A model generated the notes under the pieces. It was given only the letters and a program-made list of their open reading frames with translations, made no database searches and was not told the origin of the DNA. The translations under genes and the position numbers were made by a program. DNA of 62,940 nucleotides from Ornithinibacillus californiensis (GTDB lineage: Bacteria > Bacillota > Bacilli > Bacillales > Amphibacillaceae): contig NZ_LDUE01000070.1 of NCBI RefSeq assembly GCF_001038485.1, positions 1-62,940 on the forward strand. The letters run 5' to 3'. Below, in pieces: positions 18,683 to 27,420 of this stretch (position 1 is its first letter; each line of letters begins with the position of its first letter).

Positions 18683-18709
18683 TACTATACCCCCGGAGGG
18701 TAACTGTCA
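18683..18709 (-). promoter_or_regulatory. Promoter with CsoR/CstR-type operator
   Basis: On the minus strand TTGACA (18704-18709) is followed by TATAGTAT. Between them lies TACCC-N5-GGGTA (18688-18702), of the same design as the csoR operator at 16511-16527 but more symmetrical and GC-rich, as in persulfide-sensing CstR sites. Confidence 0.65.
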
Positions 18710-18814
18710 AGAAATTAATACACTACTTAAATTCAACAAATAAGGAGGTATTATATACCAAATTATGTTAATGCTATTAACATTTAACAAAACTATTGTA
18801 GGAGGAGTGATATC

Positions 18815-19249
18815 ATGATTGAACTTGAATCAGCAATACAAGGTAAAACAGCCTATTTCGGTGAAGCCCGTCATTTAGCGAAGCAATTCGGTCTTAGCCT
18901 TTGTGGTAGTTGGGAATATGATGGAGCGTTTCTGGATGCAACACTTCATCGCGAAGGTGGAGAGACGATTTATTTACGAATGCCTTTCCATGTATTGGAA
19001 GGCGAATTAGATCGTAATGATGCCTTTATTGAGTTTGGAAAACCTTTTGTTATTAAGCACATCGTACATATAGGACTGGATAAAGATGAGGCATCCTTAT
19101 TTGCAGCGACTGGACTGAACCAATTCCAGGAGCCACTTGATAAAGATGGACAGATTCGTAATAAAACAAAATGGGAAGAAATTGGTGAAGATGTATCCAA
19201 CCAATTCGCTAGTGCTATTGCAGATTTACGAGGCAGATCAATATCTTAA
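18815..19249 (+). CDS. YugN-like family protein
   Basis: 144 residues resembling B. subtilis YugN: a short N-terminus, then CGSWEYDGAFLDATL, then MPFHVLEGELDRNDAFIEFG. Function unknown. AGGAGGAG precedes the ATG. A 17-codon open frame (18765-18818, MLMLLTFNK...) ends across this ATG in an ATGA overlap and might be a translated leader, but its own ribosome binding site is 16 bases away, which is too far for comfort. Confidence 0.75.
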   Translation: MIELESAIQGKTAYFGEARHLAKQFGLSLCGSWEYDGAFLDATLHREGGETIYLRMPFHVLEGELDRNDAFIEFGKPFVIKHIVHIGLDKDEASLFAATGLNQFQEPLDKDGQIRNKTKWEEIGEDVSNQFASAIADLRGRSIS

Positions 19250-19252
19250 CCG

Positions 19253-19290
19253 AACAACCAATCCTCCTCTGGGAAGATTGGTTGTTTTCA
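19253..19290 (+). terminator. yugN terminator
   Basis: AACAACCAATC pairs with GATTGGTTGTT (19253-19263 with 19276-19286), followed by a short T-rich tail. Confidence 0.8.
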
Positions 19291-19327
19291 TTTGTTCGAA
19301 ATACTACGGAAGACTAACCTACGCTTG

Positions 19328-19357
19328 AAAGCAACCCTTTTTAAGAGTTGCTTTTTT
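19328..19357 (+). terminator. Second terminator-like hairpin
   Basis: AAAGCAAC pairs with GTTGCTTT, followed by Ts. It lies about 40 bases after the yugN terminator and ahead of the ABC operon. Confidence 0.7.
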
Positions 19358-19424
19358 CACACCCCCTCTTTAACGAAAATTATCCATTAACATTCACTAT
19401 ATATTTAAAGAATTCTGATTCTTC

Positions 19425-19454
19425 TTGACAAACGACTATAAATATATTTAGACT
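19425..19454 (+). promoter_or_regulatory. Promoter of the amino acid ABC operon
   Basis: TTGACA (19425-19430), 18 bases, TAGACT (19449-19454). The gene starts 48 bases later. Confidence 0.5.
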
Positions 19455-19501
19455 ATTAGATAGAATGCGCTTTGTAAAAAATAGCGAAGGGGGCCTTAAG
19501 T

Positions 19502-20272
19502 ATGAAAAAAATATTATATTTCGGTTTATTGGTTTCACTCATTCTCCTACTCGCAGCATGTGGAAGTGGAGACTCAGAAACCTCAGGTGATGGGGACAGT
19601 AACGCTTATACAGTTGGAGTTGATGTTACATATCCACCGTTTGAATTCCAAGAAGATGGGGAAATGAAAGGTATTGATATTGATTTAATCCACGCAATTG
19701 CCGAGGACCAAGGTTTTGAGGTACAAATAGAAGCAATGGATTTTAGCGGTATTATTCCGGCAATGCAAGCTGGCGAACTTGATATTGGTATGGGTGGAAT
19801 GAGTATTACAGAAGATCGTAAGGAAACAGTAGATTTTTCTGATCCTTATTTTGAATCCGGTCTATCATTAGTGGTGGCTAGTGATAATACGGAAATCAGT
19901 AGCGTTGACGATTTAGAAGGAAAAACAATTGCTGTTAAAAATGGAACAACCGGAGCAAATTTTGCAAACGAAAATAAAGAAGCGTACGGTTATGAGGTCA
20001 TCCAAGTTAAAGATAGTACTTCCATGTTCCAAGAAGTTGCGAATGGCAATGCTGATGCCTTGTTAGAAGATTACCCAGTGATCATGTATGCCATTGCCAA
20101 AAGTGACCTTGAATTAAAGGTTGCAGGTGATAAATTAAATGGTGACAACTACGGAATCTCTGTATTAAAAGGTAAAAATGATGAGCTACTCAAAAAAATC
20201 AATGACGGCTTAGCAAATTTAAAAGAAAATGGTAAATACGACGAAATAGTCAGTAAGTACCTAGGTGAGTAA
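19502..20272 (+). CDS. Polar amino acid ABC transporter, binding lipoprotein
   Basis: 256 residues. A type II signal peptide ends in the lipobox LAAC with lipidated Cys20, followed by a Ser/Gly/Asp linker. The rest is the family 3 solute-binding fold: VGVDVTYPPFEF, IDIDLIHAIA and DIGMGGMSITEDRKETVDFS are the usual ligand-pocket segments of glutamine/polar amino acid binders. It is tethered outside the membrane and delivers substrate to the following permease. Glutamine is a likely ligand, but cystine or arginine cannot be excluded. Confidence 0.9.
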   Translation: MKKILYFGLLVSLILLLAACGSGDSETSGDGDSNAYTVGVDVTYPPFEFQEDGEMKGIDIDLIHAIAEDQGFEVQIEAMDFSGIIPAMQAGELDIGMGGMSITEDRKETVDFSDPYFESGLSLVVASDNTEISSVDDLEGKTIAVKNGTTGANFANENKEAYGYEVIQVKDSTSMFQEVANGNADALLEDYPVIMYAIAKSDLELKVAGDKLNGDNYGISVLKGKNDELLKKINDGLANLKENGKYDEIVSKYLGE

Positions 20273-20294
20273 GTAGTTTATTAAATTGTAATTC

Positions 20295-20318
20295 AAGCGC
20301 GCAGAACATAGCGCGCTT
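20295..20318 (+). other. Stable hairpin between binding protein and permease genes
   Basis: AAGCGCGC and GCGCGCTT form a perfect 8-bp GC-rich stem with an 8-base loop and only a short T stretch. It probably limits downstream expression or protects the 3' end of the binding-protein mRNA, a common arrangement in ABC operons. Confidence 0.65.
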
Positions 20319-20341
20319 TCTTGTTTAAAGGAGCTGAATAC

Positions 20342-20986
20342 ATGGAGGCCATAATGAATGCCCTTCCATACCTTTTGGAAGGTTTAAAAGTAACTATATA
20401 TATATTTGTTATCGCTATTATTCTTGGTTTTATTATAGGACTTATTGTGGCATTGTTACGCTTATCACCTATAAGGGTATTAAATTGGATTGCTAAAATA
20501 TTTATCGATGCCATTCGTGGGACACCTATACTAGTTCAATTGTTCTTTTTCTACTATGGGCTAAACTCTCTAGAGTTTATTTCTTTTGATCGTACGACAG
20601 CAGGTATTATCACGGTTGCGATTAATGCAGGAGCTTATTTTGCCGAGAACATTCGAGCAGGAATCCAATCCATCGATAAAGGACAAACCGAAGCAGCCCG
20701 TTCACTAGGATTAACAAGTACCCAAAATATGCGCCACATTATTCTACCCCAAGCATTTAGAAGAATGCTACCAACATTTACAAACCAAGCAATTATAAGT
20801 TTAAAAGATACGTCTTTACTTTCAATTATTGGTATTGCCGATTTAACACAACAAGGCCATATTACTGTCGCTTCTTCATTCAAAGCGTTTGAAATATGGT
20901 TTGCAGTAGGTGTCATGTATTTCATTATGATTTACTTACTATCTCTACTATCTAGTTTCCTGGAAAGGAGATTTGAACTGCGATGA
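20342..20986 (+). CDS. Polar amino acid ABC transporter permease
   Basis: 214 residues of the HisM/GlnP type with about five helices. The ATPase-docking EAA loop is visible as [22 protein letters not shown]. The frame opens at a TTG (20321), but AAAGGAG lies eight bases before ATG 20342, which is used. It ends in an ATGA overlap with the ATPase gene. Confidence 0.9.
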   Translation: MEAIMNALPYLLEGLKVTIYIFVIAIILGFIIGLIVALLRLSPIRVLNWIAKIFIDAIRGTPILVQLFFFYYGLNSLEFISFDRTTAGIITVAINAGAYFAENIRAGIQSIDKGQTEAARSLGLTSTQNMRHIILPQAFRRMLPTFTNQAIISLKDTSLLSIIGIADLTQQGHITVASSFKAFEIWFAVGVMYFIMIYLLSLLSSFLERRFELR

Positions 20987-21711
20987 CAATGATCGAAGTA
21001 AAAAACTTAAAGAAATCATACGGTAAGCTAGAGGTTTTGAAAGATATTAGCGTAGAAATACAAGAAAAAGAAGTTGTCTGCGTCATTGGCGCATCTGGTT
21101 CAGGGAAAAGTACCTTTCTCCGCTGCTTAAATAGGTTGGAGGAAATAACTGATGGTCACGTGATTATCGATGGCCAGGATATAACCGCAAGGGAAGCAAA
21201 TATTAATTTGATACGCCAGGAAGTAGGTATGGTATTTCAGCAATTTAATTTATTCCCACATAAAACGGTAATGGAAAATATTATTTTGGCACCAATGAAA
21301 ACTCGTGGAACTTCAAAAGAACAAGCAACGGAACTAGCTATGGAATTACTGGAAAAGGTTGGATTAAGAGAAAAAGCGACTAGCTATCCAGGTGAATTGT
21401 CCGGTGGGCAGAAACAACGTGTTGCGATAGCAAGAGCTTTGGCAATGAATCCGAAGGTCATGTTATTTGACGAACCTACATCCGCACTAGACCCGGAAAT
21501 GGTAGGGGATGTGTTGGCAGTAATGAAACAGTTAGCACTAGAAGGTATGACTATGGTCGTTGTCACACATGAAATGGGATTTGCCCGTGAAGTTAGTGAC
21601 CGGGTGTTATTCATCGATGAGGGTGTTATAGCAGAACAAAATGTACCAGGAGAATTATTTACTAATCCGAGAAACAAACGCACACAGGCGTTTTTGAGTA
21701 AAGTTTTATAA
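20983..21711 (+). CDS. Polar amino acid ABC transporter ATPase
   Basis: 242 residues of the GlnQ/HisP type. The Walker A is GASGSGKST, the signature LSGGQKQR, the Walker [13 protein letters not shown], and the switch histidine is in VVTHEMGFA. It energises the importer. The first ATG is kept because GAAAGGAG is closest to it, and it overlaps the permease stop by four bases. Confidence 0.93.
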   Translation: MTMIEVKNLKKSYGKLEVLKDISVEIQEKEVVCVIGASGSGKSTFLRCLNRLEEITDGHVIIDGQDITAREANINLIRQEVGMVFQQFNLFPHKTVMENIILAPMKTRGTSKEQATELAMELLEKVGLREKATSYPGELSGGQKQRVAIARALAMNPKVMLFDEPTSALDPEMVGDVLAVMKQLALEGMTMVVVTHEMGFAREVSDRVLFIDEGVIAEQNVPGELFTNPRNKRTQAFLSKVL

Positions 21712-21772
21712 CTTATCAAACGAGAATGGAAACTAAATCAAAGGAATGTAAATGCGAACAACCACCATATTA

Positions 21773-22141
21773 GCCCCGGAAATATACGGAGACTCCTTGA
21801 AAAAGAAGACCACTTTTTCTGCGTGCGATGTATCGCTGACGTAGCATTCCTTGTCCTGTGGTAGGAAAGGCATAGGTGAGACCCCGGTGATGCACCTGCG
21901 TCTGCAAGTATCGCTACGCAGCAGGCTTCCTCGGTGCAAGGCAGCAATGAAGTAAATTCAAGTAGTTGCCTGGCTCACCAGCCGCCCACGGCAAGGTAGA
22001 CACTGCGATGGTTTCTCACGAGCAGATGTCGCCCCTGTGCTGGAAGTAAAAGCGAAGTATATTTCCGGGGCGGGTTATGTGCACTAATAATGCTCGGATT
22101 TACCCTTGATATTTGATAGAATTACTCTTATCCCAGCCCCA
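21773..22141. repeat. Palindromic repeat, copy R2 (long variant)
   Basis: It has the same perfect 15-base inverted repeat as R1 (GCCCCGGAAATATAC at 21773-21787, its complement at 22057-22071), in opposite orientation to R1. Compared with R1 it has roughly 60 extra bases in each arm, after GGAGACTCC and before the closing repeat. Homology continues past the right inverted repeat to CTTATCCCAGCC near 22138. No gene is visible. Confidence 0.85.
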
Positions 22142-22148
22142 TTTGATT

Positions 22149-23219
22149 TTACATCAACATACCTGGACTTTTGAGAACTTCCATATTAACAAATGGAGAG
22201 TTAGCATTTAGTTTTCCTTTAATTTGTTTTATAAGTAACTTTTCGCCATCTAACCATTTTCTAAAGTCAAAAATTACTGGTTTTTGGTCTCCGCCAATGG
22301 CAAACCAAGCTGTCATATCTTTGGGAAAATAAGCAGCCGTGTGCAATGTCCCTGCCCAAGCGCCATACTTCTCGGAAAATACCCCTTGATCAGTTTGATT
22401 CATCATTTGAAACGCTTGGTACGCATCCTGTACATCTGCACCTAAATGATGCATTCTCTCTTGCCTATTCATGGATTCATCCATCCGATACCGATTTTCC
22501 TCTGTTACCTTTTCAAAGTGATTCGTGCAGGCATTACCATGATGCACATCTACCCTCCGCGGAGAAGCCTCCACCACATACGTTTTTCCTTTCTTATCTA
22601 AAAGGATATAACTAAACGAGTGACGATGGGGAATTTCCTTTAGAAAATCAACCGCTTCCTCTACCGTTCCGCAAGCCTCTAATATAATACGACCAATCAT
22701 ATTACATACAAACCCGCTTCCAGACTTTTTCCGATTAACAAAGTTATACCCTAGCACAAGACCCTTTTCATTCATTCCATCAATCCGGCCCGTAATTTGC
22801 ATCGATGGCCCAACTATGGAATAGCCCTGGTCGGTTGGCTGGTAAAACATATATCTTCCCTCATAAGAGGCAGGGTGATTATCATAATTCCGTATCATGT
22901 AGTCTTTACCAGTAAAGACAGAGCATCCGCTTCGACCATATTCTAAATAATACCCGCCAAATTCTCGTATCGCATCCTGCATTTTCCACTGTAAGGCTTT
23001 AGCCAATCCTTCTATCTCTGCCCATATTCCTGGAGCAAAACGATGTATGGCCGTCCTTACTTCCTGCTCATCGATAGAAAAGTGATATTTCCTTTTTGAC
23101 CCCCACTGCTTTTCTCTATTAAGTAGAATCGGAGAGCCTTTTAGTAATTCGCCTTGATAATATCCAAAGTCATAATGACTTCCTCGAAATTGTAAGACGT
23201 CGCTATAAACAGGTATCAT
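22149..23219 (-). CDS. C45/choloylglycine-hydrolase-like Ntn hydrolase
   Basis: About 356 residues. It resembles the acyl-CoA:6-aminopenicillanate acyltransferase (peptidase C45) group: FRGSHYDFGYYQG near the start, and RSGCSVFTGKDYMIRNYDNH around residue 105, where the Cys is the expected N-terminal nucleophile after processing. NEKGLVLGYNFVNR and YVVEASPRRVDVHHGNACTNHF are also family-like. The substrate (an N-acyl amide) is unknown. Starts at 23219 (GAGGGAG upstream) and 23240 are both possible. Confidence 0.75.
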   Translation of the reverse strand: MIPVYSDVLQFRGSHYDFGYYQGELLKGSPILLNREKQWGSKRKYHFSIDEQEVRTAIHRFAPGIWAEIEGLAKALQWKMQDAIREFGGYYLEYGRSGCSVFTGKDYMIRNYDNHPASYEGRYMFYQPTDQGYSIVGPSMQITGRIDGMNEKGLVLGYNFVNRKKSGSGFVCNMIGRIILEACGTVEEAVDFLKEIPHRHSFSYILLDKKGKTYVVEASPRRVDVHHGNACTNHFEKVTEENRYRMDESMNRQERMHHLGADVQDAYQAFQMMNQTDQGVFSEKYGAWAGTLHTAAYFPKDMTAWFAIGGDQKPVIFDFRKWLDGEKLLIKQIKGKLNANSPFVNMEVLKSPGMLM

Positions 23220-23339
23220 AAGATCTCCCTCATGTTCCATAGTAACCTCAGTTTAGTTTATTTTGGAGGTGAAAGAAAAAATTATGCTTTTCGAATAAAA
23301 GTACTACCAATAGGAAGTCTATTACGTGAGGTGATGAAG

Positions 23340-23552
23340 ATGACAAAAGATGACGAGAAAAAGAAATTCGACTTACCTACCGAAGCAAATACGGATGGGG
23401 AAATCGAAGTTCAAAATGGACTACGGGCCAATTATCCTTTTGATTATCTAAACAAAATGGTAGGAGATTCGGTTAAAGAACATAAATCATTAGAGGCAGC
23501 GAATGAGATTATTGCAGAAAAGGAAATTGGACAGAGCTACAATAATTCATAG
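23340..23552 (+). CDS. Small hypothetical protein
   Basis: 70 residues, highly charged, beginning MTKDDEKKKFDLPTEAN, with no signal or membrane segment. I do not recognise the family. The frame extends upstream to 23232, but GAGGTGATG just before ATG 23340 supports the shorter form. It is followed by a good terminator, so it is probably a monocistronic gene divergent from the C45 hydrolase. Confidence 0.6.
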   Translation: MTKDDEKKKFDLPTEANTDGEIEVQNGLRANYPFDYLNKMVGDSVKEHKSLEAANEIIAEKEIGQSYNNS

Positions 23553-23558
23553 GAATGG

Positions 23559-23594
23559 AAAAAATTCTCTCAAGGTGCTATGAGGGAATTTTTT
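23559..23594 (+). terminator. Terminator after the small hypothetical gene
   Basis: AAAAAATTCTCTCA pairs with TGAGGGAATTTTTT (one wobble) around an 8-base loop. Confidence 0.85.
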
Positions 23595-23601
23595 GTTTCT
23601 G

Positions 23602-23653
23602 TAATATTGTTATAACAATATTAATATGCTATAATTATTATAACGATATTACA
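23602..23653 (+). promoter_or_regulatory. Promoter/operator of the AbrB-Doc pair
   Basis: A 22-base perfect palindrome (23602-23623, core TTGTTATAACAA) covers the -35 (TTGTTA, 23607-23612). An extended -10, TGC-TATAAT, is at 23630-23635. A second, imperfect copy (TTATAACGATATTAC, 23638-23652) lies just after the -10. The two centres are 28 bases apart. This is the expected layout for autorepression by the antitoxin or the complex. Confidence 0.75.
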
Positions 23654-23670
23654 AATATAGGAGTGTTAAT

Positions 23671-23922
23671 ATGAGCAATTATGAAAGAAAACTAACTAAG
23701 GTTGGCAACAGCTACGGTATAACTTTTCCAAAAGAGATATTAAAAGAAGCCGGTATAACTTACGGCGATACAGTGAAAATGGAATTGAAGGATGGCAAGA
23801 TTACTCTTCACAAAAAGGAGGAAATCATTCTTCCAGAGGGAGTCGACCAGGAGTTTATGTCTGTTCTAACAGATGTCATTAAAGAGCACGATGTCGCATT
23901 TAAAGGACTGGTTGAAAAATGA
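23671..23922 (+). CDS. AbrB/MazE-type antitoxin
   Basis: 83 residues. The N-terminal swapped-hairpin SpoVT/AbrB DNA-binding domain (KLTKVGNSYGITFPKEILKEAG, quoted only for its KVGNS and FPKEIL landmarks) is followed by an acidic tail that would neutralise the toxin. The stop overlaps the toxin ATG by four bases. Phd-type antitoxins are the usual Doc partners; here an AbrB fold replaces Phd. Confidence 0.9.
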   Translation: MSNYERKLTKVGNSYGITFPKEILKEAGITYGDTVKMELKDGKITLHKKEEIILPEGVDQEFMSVLTDVIKEHDVAFKGLVEK

Positions 23923-24323
23923 CACAAAAACCTGTTATCTACTTAAATACGAACCAAGTTATTGCAATTAACACCATGCAAATAAAAGTATATTCTCCTG
24001 GTGAACAAGTCGGTGTTAAGGAGCCAGCCCTCTTAGATTCTGCTATTAATCGACCTAAACAAAGTATATTTGGTAAAGATGCCTATCCTACTATCTATGA
24101 AAAGGCTGCAGCCTTAACCGAATCACTTGCCAAAAACCACCCATTCCACAACGCTAACAAACGCACTGCCCTTGCATCTTTGATTATCTTTTTAAAATTG
24201 AATCATTATGAATGGACAATGGATGTATATAAAGAACAAGATTTTATTGTTGATTTGGTTACAAATAAAATTACGTTTGAAGAAATGGTCGCCATCATAC
24301 GAGATTTCACGAAGAAACTCTGA
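23919..24323 (+). CDS. doc: Death-on-curing (Doc) family toxin
   Basis: 134 residues. The Fic/Doc core HPFHNANKRTA (about residues 69-79) matches HxFx(N/D)(A/G)NKR. In phage P1 Doc this site phosphorylates EF-Tu and stops translation; the same action is inferred here. It is translationally coupled to the antitoxin and followed by a hairpin overlapping the stop codon (24318-24342). Confidence 0.92.
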   Translation: MTQKPVIYLNTNQVIAINTMQIKVYSPGEQVGVKEPALLDSAINRPKQSIFGKDAYPTIYEKAAALTESLAKNHPFHNANKRTALASLIIFLKLNHYEWTMDVYKEQDFIVDLVTNKITFEEMVAIIRDFTKKL

Positions 24324-24342
24324 AGTATTTATGACTTCAGAG
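24318..24342 (+). terminator. Hairpin at the end of doc
   Basis: CTCTGAAGT pairs with ACTTCAGAG around a 7-base loop. The main T-run is 10 bases further on, so it is a weak terminator. Confidence 0.5.
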
Positions 24343-24378
24343 CTTTCTACCTGTTTTTTTAATTTTATACCCAAATTC

Positions 24379-25383
24379 TTATAGTTCATAAATCTCCAAA
24401 AGCCGAGTCGCAACTACCTTCAAATCCCGCTCTAAAGCCAGCTGGTAACCATTTTCCGTTAAATCTGGTAATCTACCTTCCAGCATTTGATAGATTTTAT
24501 CTTCGAAATCAGAACTAGTTTTACCTTTGTAAACCGTTTTCCCATCTACGAACGTGTTGGAATAAATCGGGATATCCCGTACTAAAACAGGAATCTTTGC
24601 GGCTAATGCCTCTAATAACACGATTCCTTCTGTTTCTTCATGCGTTAGAAAAAGAAACAAATCACTCCCACAATAGGCATCCCGTAATTCTTCTCTACCT
24701 ACATAACCCGGGAAATGTAGGTTAGGTAACGGTTTTCTTATCGCTTCCTTTATCTTGTGTGGGACAATATTTAAATTCGTATATCCAAACCAATAGAATT
24801 GATAGTCCGGAAGCTGCTCTGCTAGCTTTACAAAATCTAATATACCTTTTCTTTCTATATAGTGCCCAACCGAAATCACTACCTTATCATCTTCCTGTAA
24901 ATTATATGTGCGACGAAATCGCATTCGCGCCTCCGAATCAGGCTCATAAAACTCCGTGTCAATCCCATTGGAAAGGCTTATAATTGGCGGATTTAATCCA
25001 TAACCTTCTAGCAACTGCTTCGAATAGTCTGTTGGAGTTATAATGAGATCGCCACTGTTATAGCAATAGGTAATCCATTTTTTAAAGAGTGGAGCAATTA
25101 GATTTGATCCACGAAAGGAATTACGGAAATCTTCCATCGTAGAATGTGCGTAATATACCACTTTCTTCCCTCTTCGTTTAGCCCATTTACTTTTTATGAG
25201 CGAATCCGGAAAGATGGTATTCAGTTGAATAATCGAAAAATCATCCTTACCATTCATCGTATAGGGAACATTCGCTAGCTCTAATGCTTGTTTCTGATGT
25301 CGTACTGCCTGTCCAACACCACTTTTATTTACTAGTCCTAGTGACCCAGCATATAACAAAACCTTCTCATTGATTCCTTGCAT
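24379..25383 (-). CDS. Glycosyltransferase family 4
   Basis: 334 residues with the GT-B fold. The C-terminal half has VISVGHYIERKGI and the nucleotide-sugar motif HEETEGIVLLEAL (E-x7-E). The N-terminal half is the acceptor domain. It is the third gene of a GT4-TVP38-GT4 cluster that resembles bacterial glycolipid (LTA anchor) synthesis loci, so adding a second hexose to a diacylglycerol glycolipid is possible but not shown by sequence. Confidence 0.82.
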   Translation of the reverse strand: MQGINEKVLLYAGSLGLVNKSGVGQAVRHQKQALELANVPYTMNGKDDFSIIQLNTIFPDSLIKSKWAKRRGKKVVYYAHSTMEDFRNSFRGSNLIAPLFKKWITYCYNSGDLIITPTDYSKQLLEGYGLNPPIISLSNGIDTEFYEPDSEARMRFRRTYNLQEDDKVVISVGHYIERKGILDFVKLAEQLPDYQFYWFGYTNLNIVPHKIKEAIRKPLPNLHFPGYVGREELRDAYCGSDLFLFLTHEETEGIVLLEALAAKIPVLVRDIPIYSNTFVDGKTVYKGKTSSDFEDKIYQMLEGRLPDLTENGYQLALERDLKVVATRLLEIYEL

Positions 25384-25416
25384 ACTGAAGCACTTCCCCT
25401 CTCCCTCGTAACCAGG

Positions 25417-26007
25417 TTAAACGAACATATCTATTCTTCGAACAATAAAATCCAATCCAAATGTGTATATAGCTATCGCCAAGGGTTTTCCTAGTATAAT
25501 TATCGTTGAAAATTTGTATAGCTTCATCTGTGTTGTCCCAGCTAAATAGCATAAGAAGTCATCTGGAGCAAACGGGAAAAAAATGGCTATCGTGAAATAT
25601 TTAGAGAACTTCTTATGCTCAGTCCAACTAGCATACTTTTCTTGTAGTTTAGGACTAAAAAACATATTAATAATAGGCTTTCCATATTGTTTTGCAACTA
25701 AGAACGCAGCAATCGATCCTAAACAAACCCCAATATAGTTATAAACAAATCCAACAACTGGTCCAAAGATAAGAACACCCGCAAGTAGGCCTAATCCTCC
25801 AGGTACAATAGGAAACATGACTTGAATTGCCTGAAGGATTATAAATATGATTGGAGCCCAAATGCCAAACTGGTACATAAAGTTCCTCAGTGCCTTTTCC
25901 GAATAAAAAATATCTGTTTTAAATCCATAGATTAAAAAGGCTAAGGCTGCTATAGTAAAGATAGCTGTTAAAATACTCATTATTTTTCGCATGTTGCTTT
26001 GCTTCAA
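25417..26007 (-). CDS. TVP38/TMEM64 (DedA-superfamily) membrane protein
   Basis: 196 residues, five to six helices. The SNARE-associated/VTT signature is visible: PIVPGGLGLLAGVLIFGPVVG, then FLVAKQYGKP, then FFPFAPDDFLCYLAG (the reentrant-loop motif). Such proteins are proposed lipid scramblases. A TTG start at 26007 is used because GAGGTGG lies four bases upstream, overlapping the preceding gene's stop; the first ATG is too distant. Its place between two glycosyltransferases suggests a role in moving their lipid substrate or product. Confidence 0.85.
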   Translation of the reverse strand: MKQSNMRKIMSILTAIFTIAALAFLIYGFKTDIFYSEKALRNFMYQFGIWAPIIFIILQAIQVMFPIVPGGLGLLAGVLIFGPVVGFVYNYIGVCLGSIAAFLVAKQYGKPIINMFFSPKLQEKYASWTEHKKFSKYFTIAIFFPFAPDDFLCYLAGTTQMKLYKFSTIIILGKPLAIAIYTFGLDFIVRRIDMFV

Positions 26008-26021
26008 GTTTCCACCTCAGT

Positions 26022-27212
26022 TTAATCTGCATGTACTTGGACCTCACATATTTGCTCATCCTGAAAAAGATTTATGGTATGTTTATAAAGTTGTTCCATT
26101 GTCTTTGCAAAATTTGCCGATGAATATTTCCGTACTGCACCTACCTTAGCATTATACTTTAGGCGTTTATAAGTTTCCTCCTGACCTAAAATACTATTCA
26201 GCTTTTCTTCAAACTGCTCAAAAGTTGTGTATTGCCAACCGTTTACCCCATCCTCAATCACATTTTCTAAACAAGGGTCCTTGCGACAGAGAGCAGGAAT
26301 TCCGTTTGCTAATGCTTCTACATATGTTAAACCTTGTGTTTCCGAATTCGATGCACTGACAAATACATCCCCTAATTGATAATAGGAAGCTATTTCTTCT
26401 GGAGGAATCATTCCAACAAAAGTAACTTGCTCTCCTATCCCTAGTTTCTCAGCCATCTCTTCTAGTTCACGACGATTCGGACCATCACCAACGACCATTA
26501 GAGTAAGGTTTTGGCTTTTCATCTGGGAAACAAACGTTAAAATCTCCTCTAGATTCTTTTCTTTTGCAAGCCTTCCAATGCTGATAAGCACTTTATTTTC
26601 TTTCGGTATATGAAGCTTTTCTTTTAGCCTTTCCTTTTGATCATTTGTTATTGAAATCGAAAACCTATCCATATCAATTCCCGTTGGAACTACCTCTATA
26701 GGCTGAGTAACACCATACCCATTCAGTATGGAATGTACCTTAGCTGTTGGTGCGATCACACAGGATGTTTGATTTAATATCTTTTTAGAAAATAAAGCAA
26801 CCATCGCTTTTCCCCATTTCTTATTGGGAGAAAAGTAATGCGTATAATCCTCGTATACCGTATGGTAGGTATGGACAATCGGGATCATACATTTCTTTGC
26901 TACATGCCTCGCAATACGAAAGGTACTAAACTCGCATTGGGAGTGGACGATATCTGGCTTCCAGTCCACGATTTCTTCTATGTATTGATTATCCTTGGAG
27001 AAAGTAACTCTGGCACCTGGGTAGATCTTTCCTGCCCCTATAGAACGGATGTAGACGACATGATCCTTTTTATACGAGCGTTTACCATTAGATAAGGTAA
27101 GGATTCTTACTTCGTGTCCTAATTTCTTTAATTCCTTTTCTAAATTGACTATGGATGTAACTACACCATTAATGGTAGGCGTATACCATTCGGTTGTAAT
27201 TAAGATTTTCAT
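26022..27212 (-). CDS. Glycosyltransferase family 4, diacylglycerol glucosyltransferase-like
   Basis: 396 residues. The N-terminus (EWYTPTINGVVTSIVNLEKE) and HTYHTVYEDY are like those of monoglucosyl-diacylglycerol synthases (Listeria LafA type). The C-terminal domain has ISIGRLAKEKNLEEIL and the SETQGLTYVEA E-x7-E motif. It probably makes the first glycolipid of the membrane or LTA anchor from UDP-glucose; this is inferred from family resemblance and neighbours. First gene of the three-gene operon. Confidence 0.82.
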   Translation of the reverse strand: MKILITTEWYTPTINGVVTSIVNLEKELKKLGHEVRILTLSNGKRSYKKDHVVYIRSIGAGKIYPGARVTFSKDNQYIEEIVDWKPDIVHSQCEFSTFRIARHVAKKCMIPIVHTYHTVYEDYTHYFSPNKKWGKAMVALFSKKILNQTSCVIAPTAKVHSILNGYGVTQPIEVVPTGIDMDRFSISITNDQKERLKEKLHIPKENKVLISIGRLAKEKNLEEILTFVSQMKSQNLTLMVVGDGPNRRELEEMAEKLGIGEQVTFVGMIPPEEIASYYQLGDVFVSASNSETQGLTYVEALANGIPALCRKDPCLENVIEDGVNGWQYTTFEQFEEKLNSILGQEETYKRLKYNAKVGAVRKYSSANFAKTMEQLYKHTINLFQDEQICEVQVHAD

Positions 27213-27420
27213 AGCTAGTCTCCTCTTGTACTAGAAATCTTTTGCTTACGCATTCAGTATACAAGAGTGAACTTGTTTGTTTTTTTGAAAAGATTAAATT
27301 TAACTAATAATTTACAAGTATTTAATCTTTTAGAATCTCCTCTTTACGCACTAATTACGAAATGATAGTATTAAAAAATATAATCGCACGGCTTTATATT
27401 TAGAGAAATGGGGATTAGGT

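Noticed and set aside
18639-18710. N-terminal extension of the sulfite-reductase-like protein
   Set aside because: Its start codon is part of the TTGACA promoter hexamer, and the frame covers the operator.
18765-18818. 17-codon leader peptide gene overlapping the yugN start
   Set aside because: The ATGA overlap is suggestive, but the nearest Shine-Dalgarno sequence is 16 bases from its ATG; not called as a gene.
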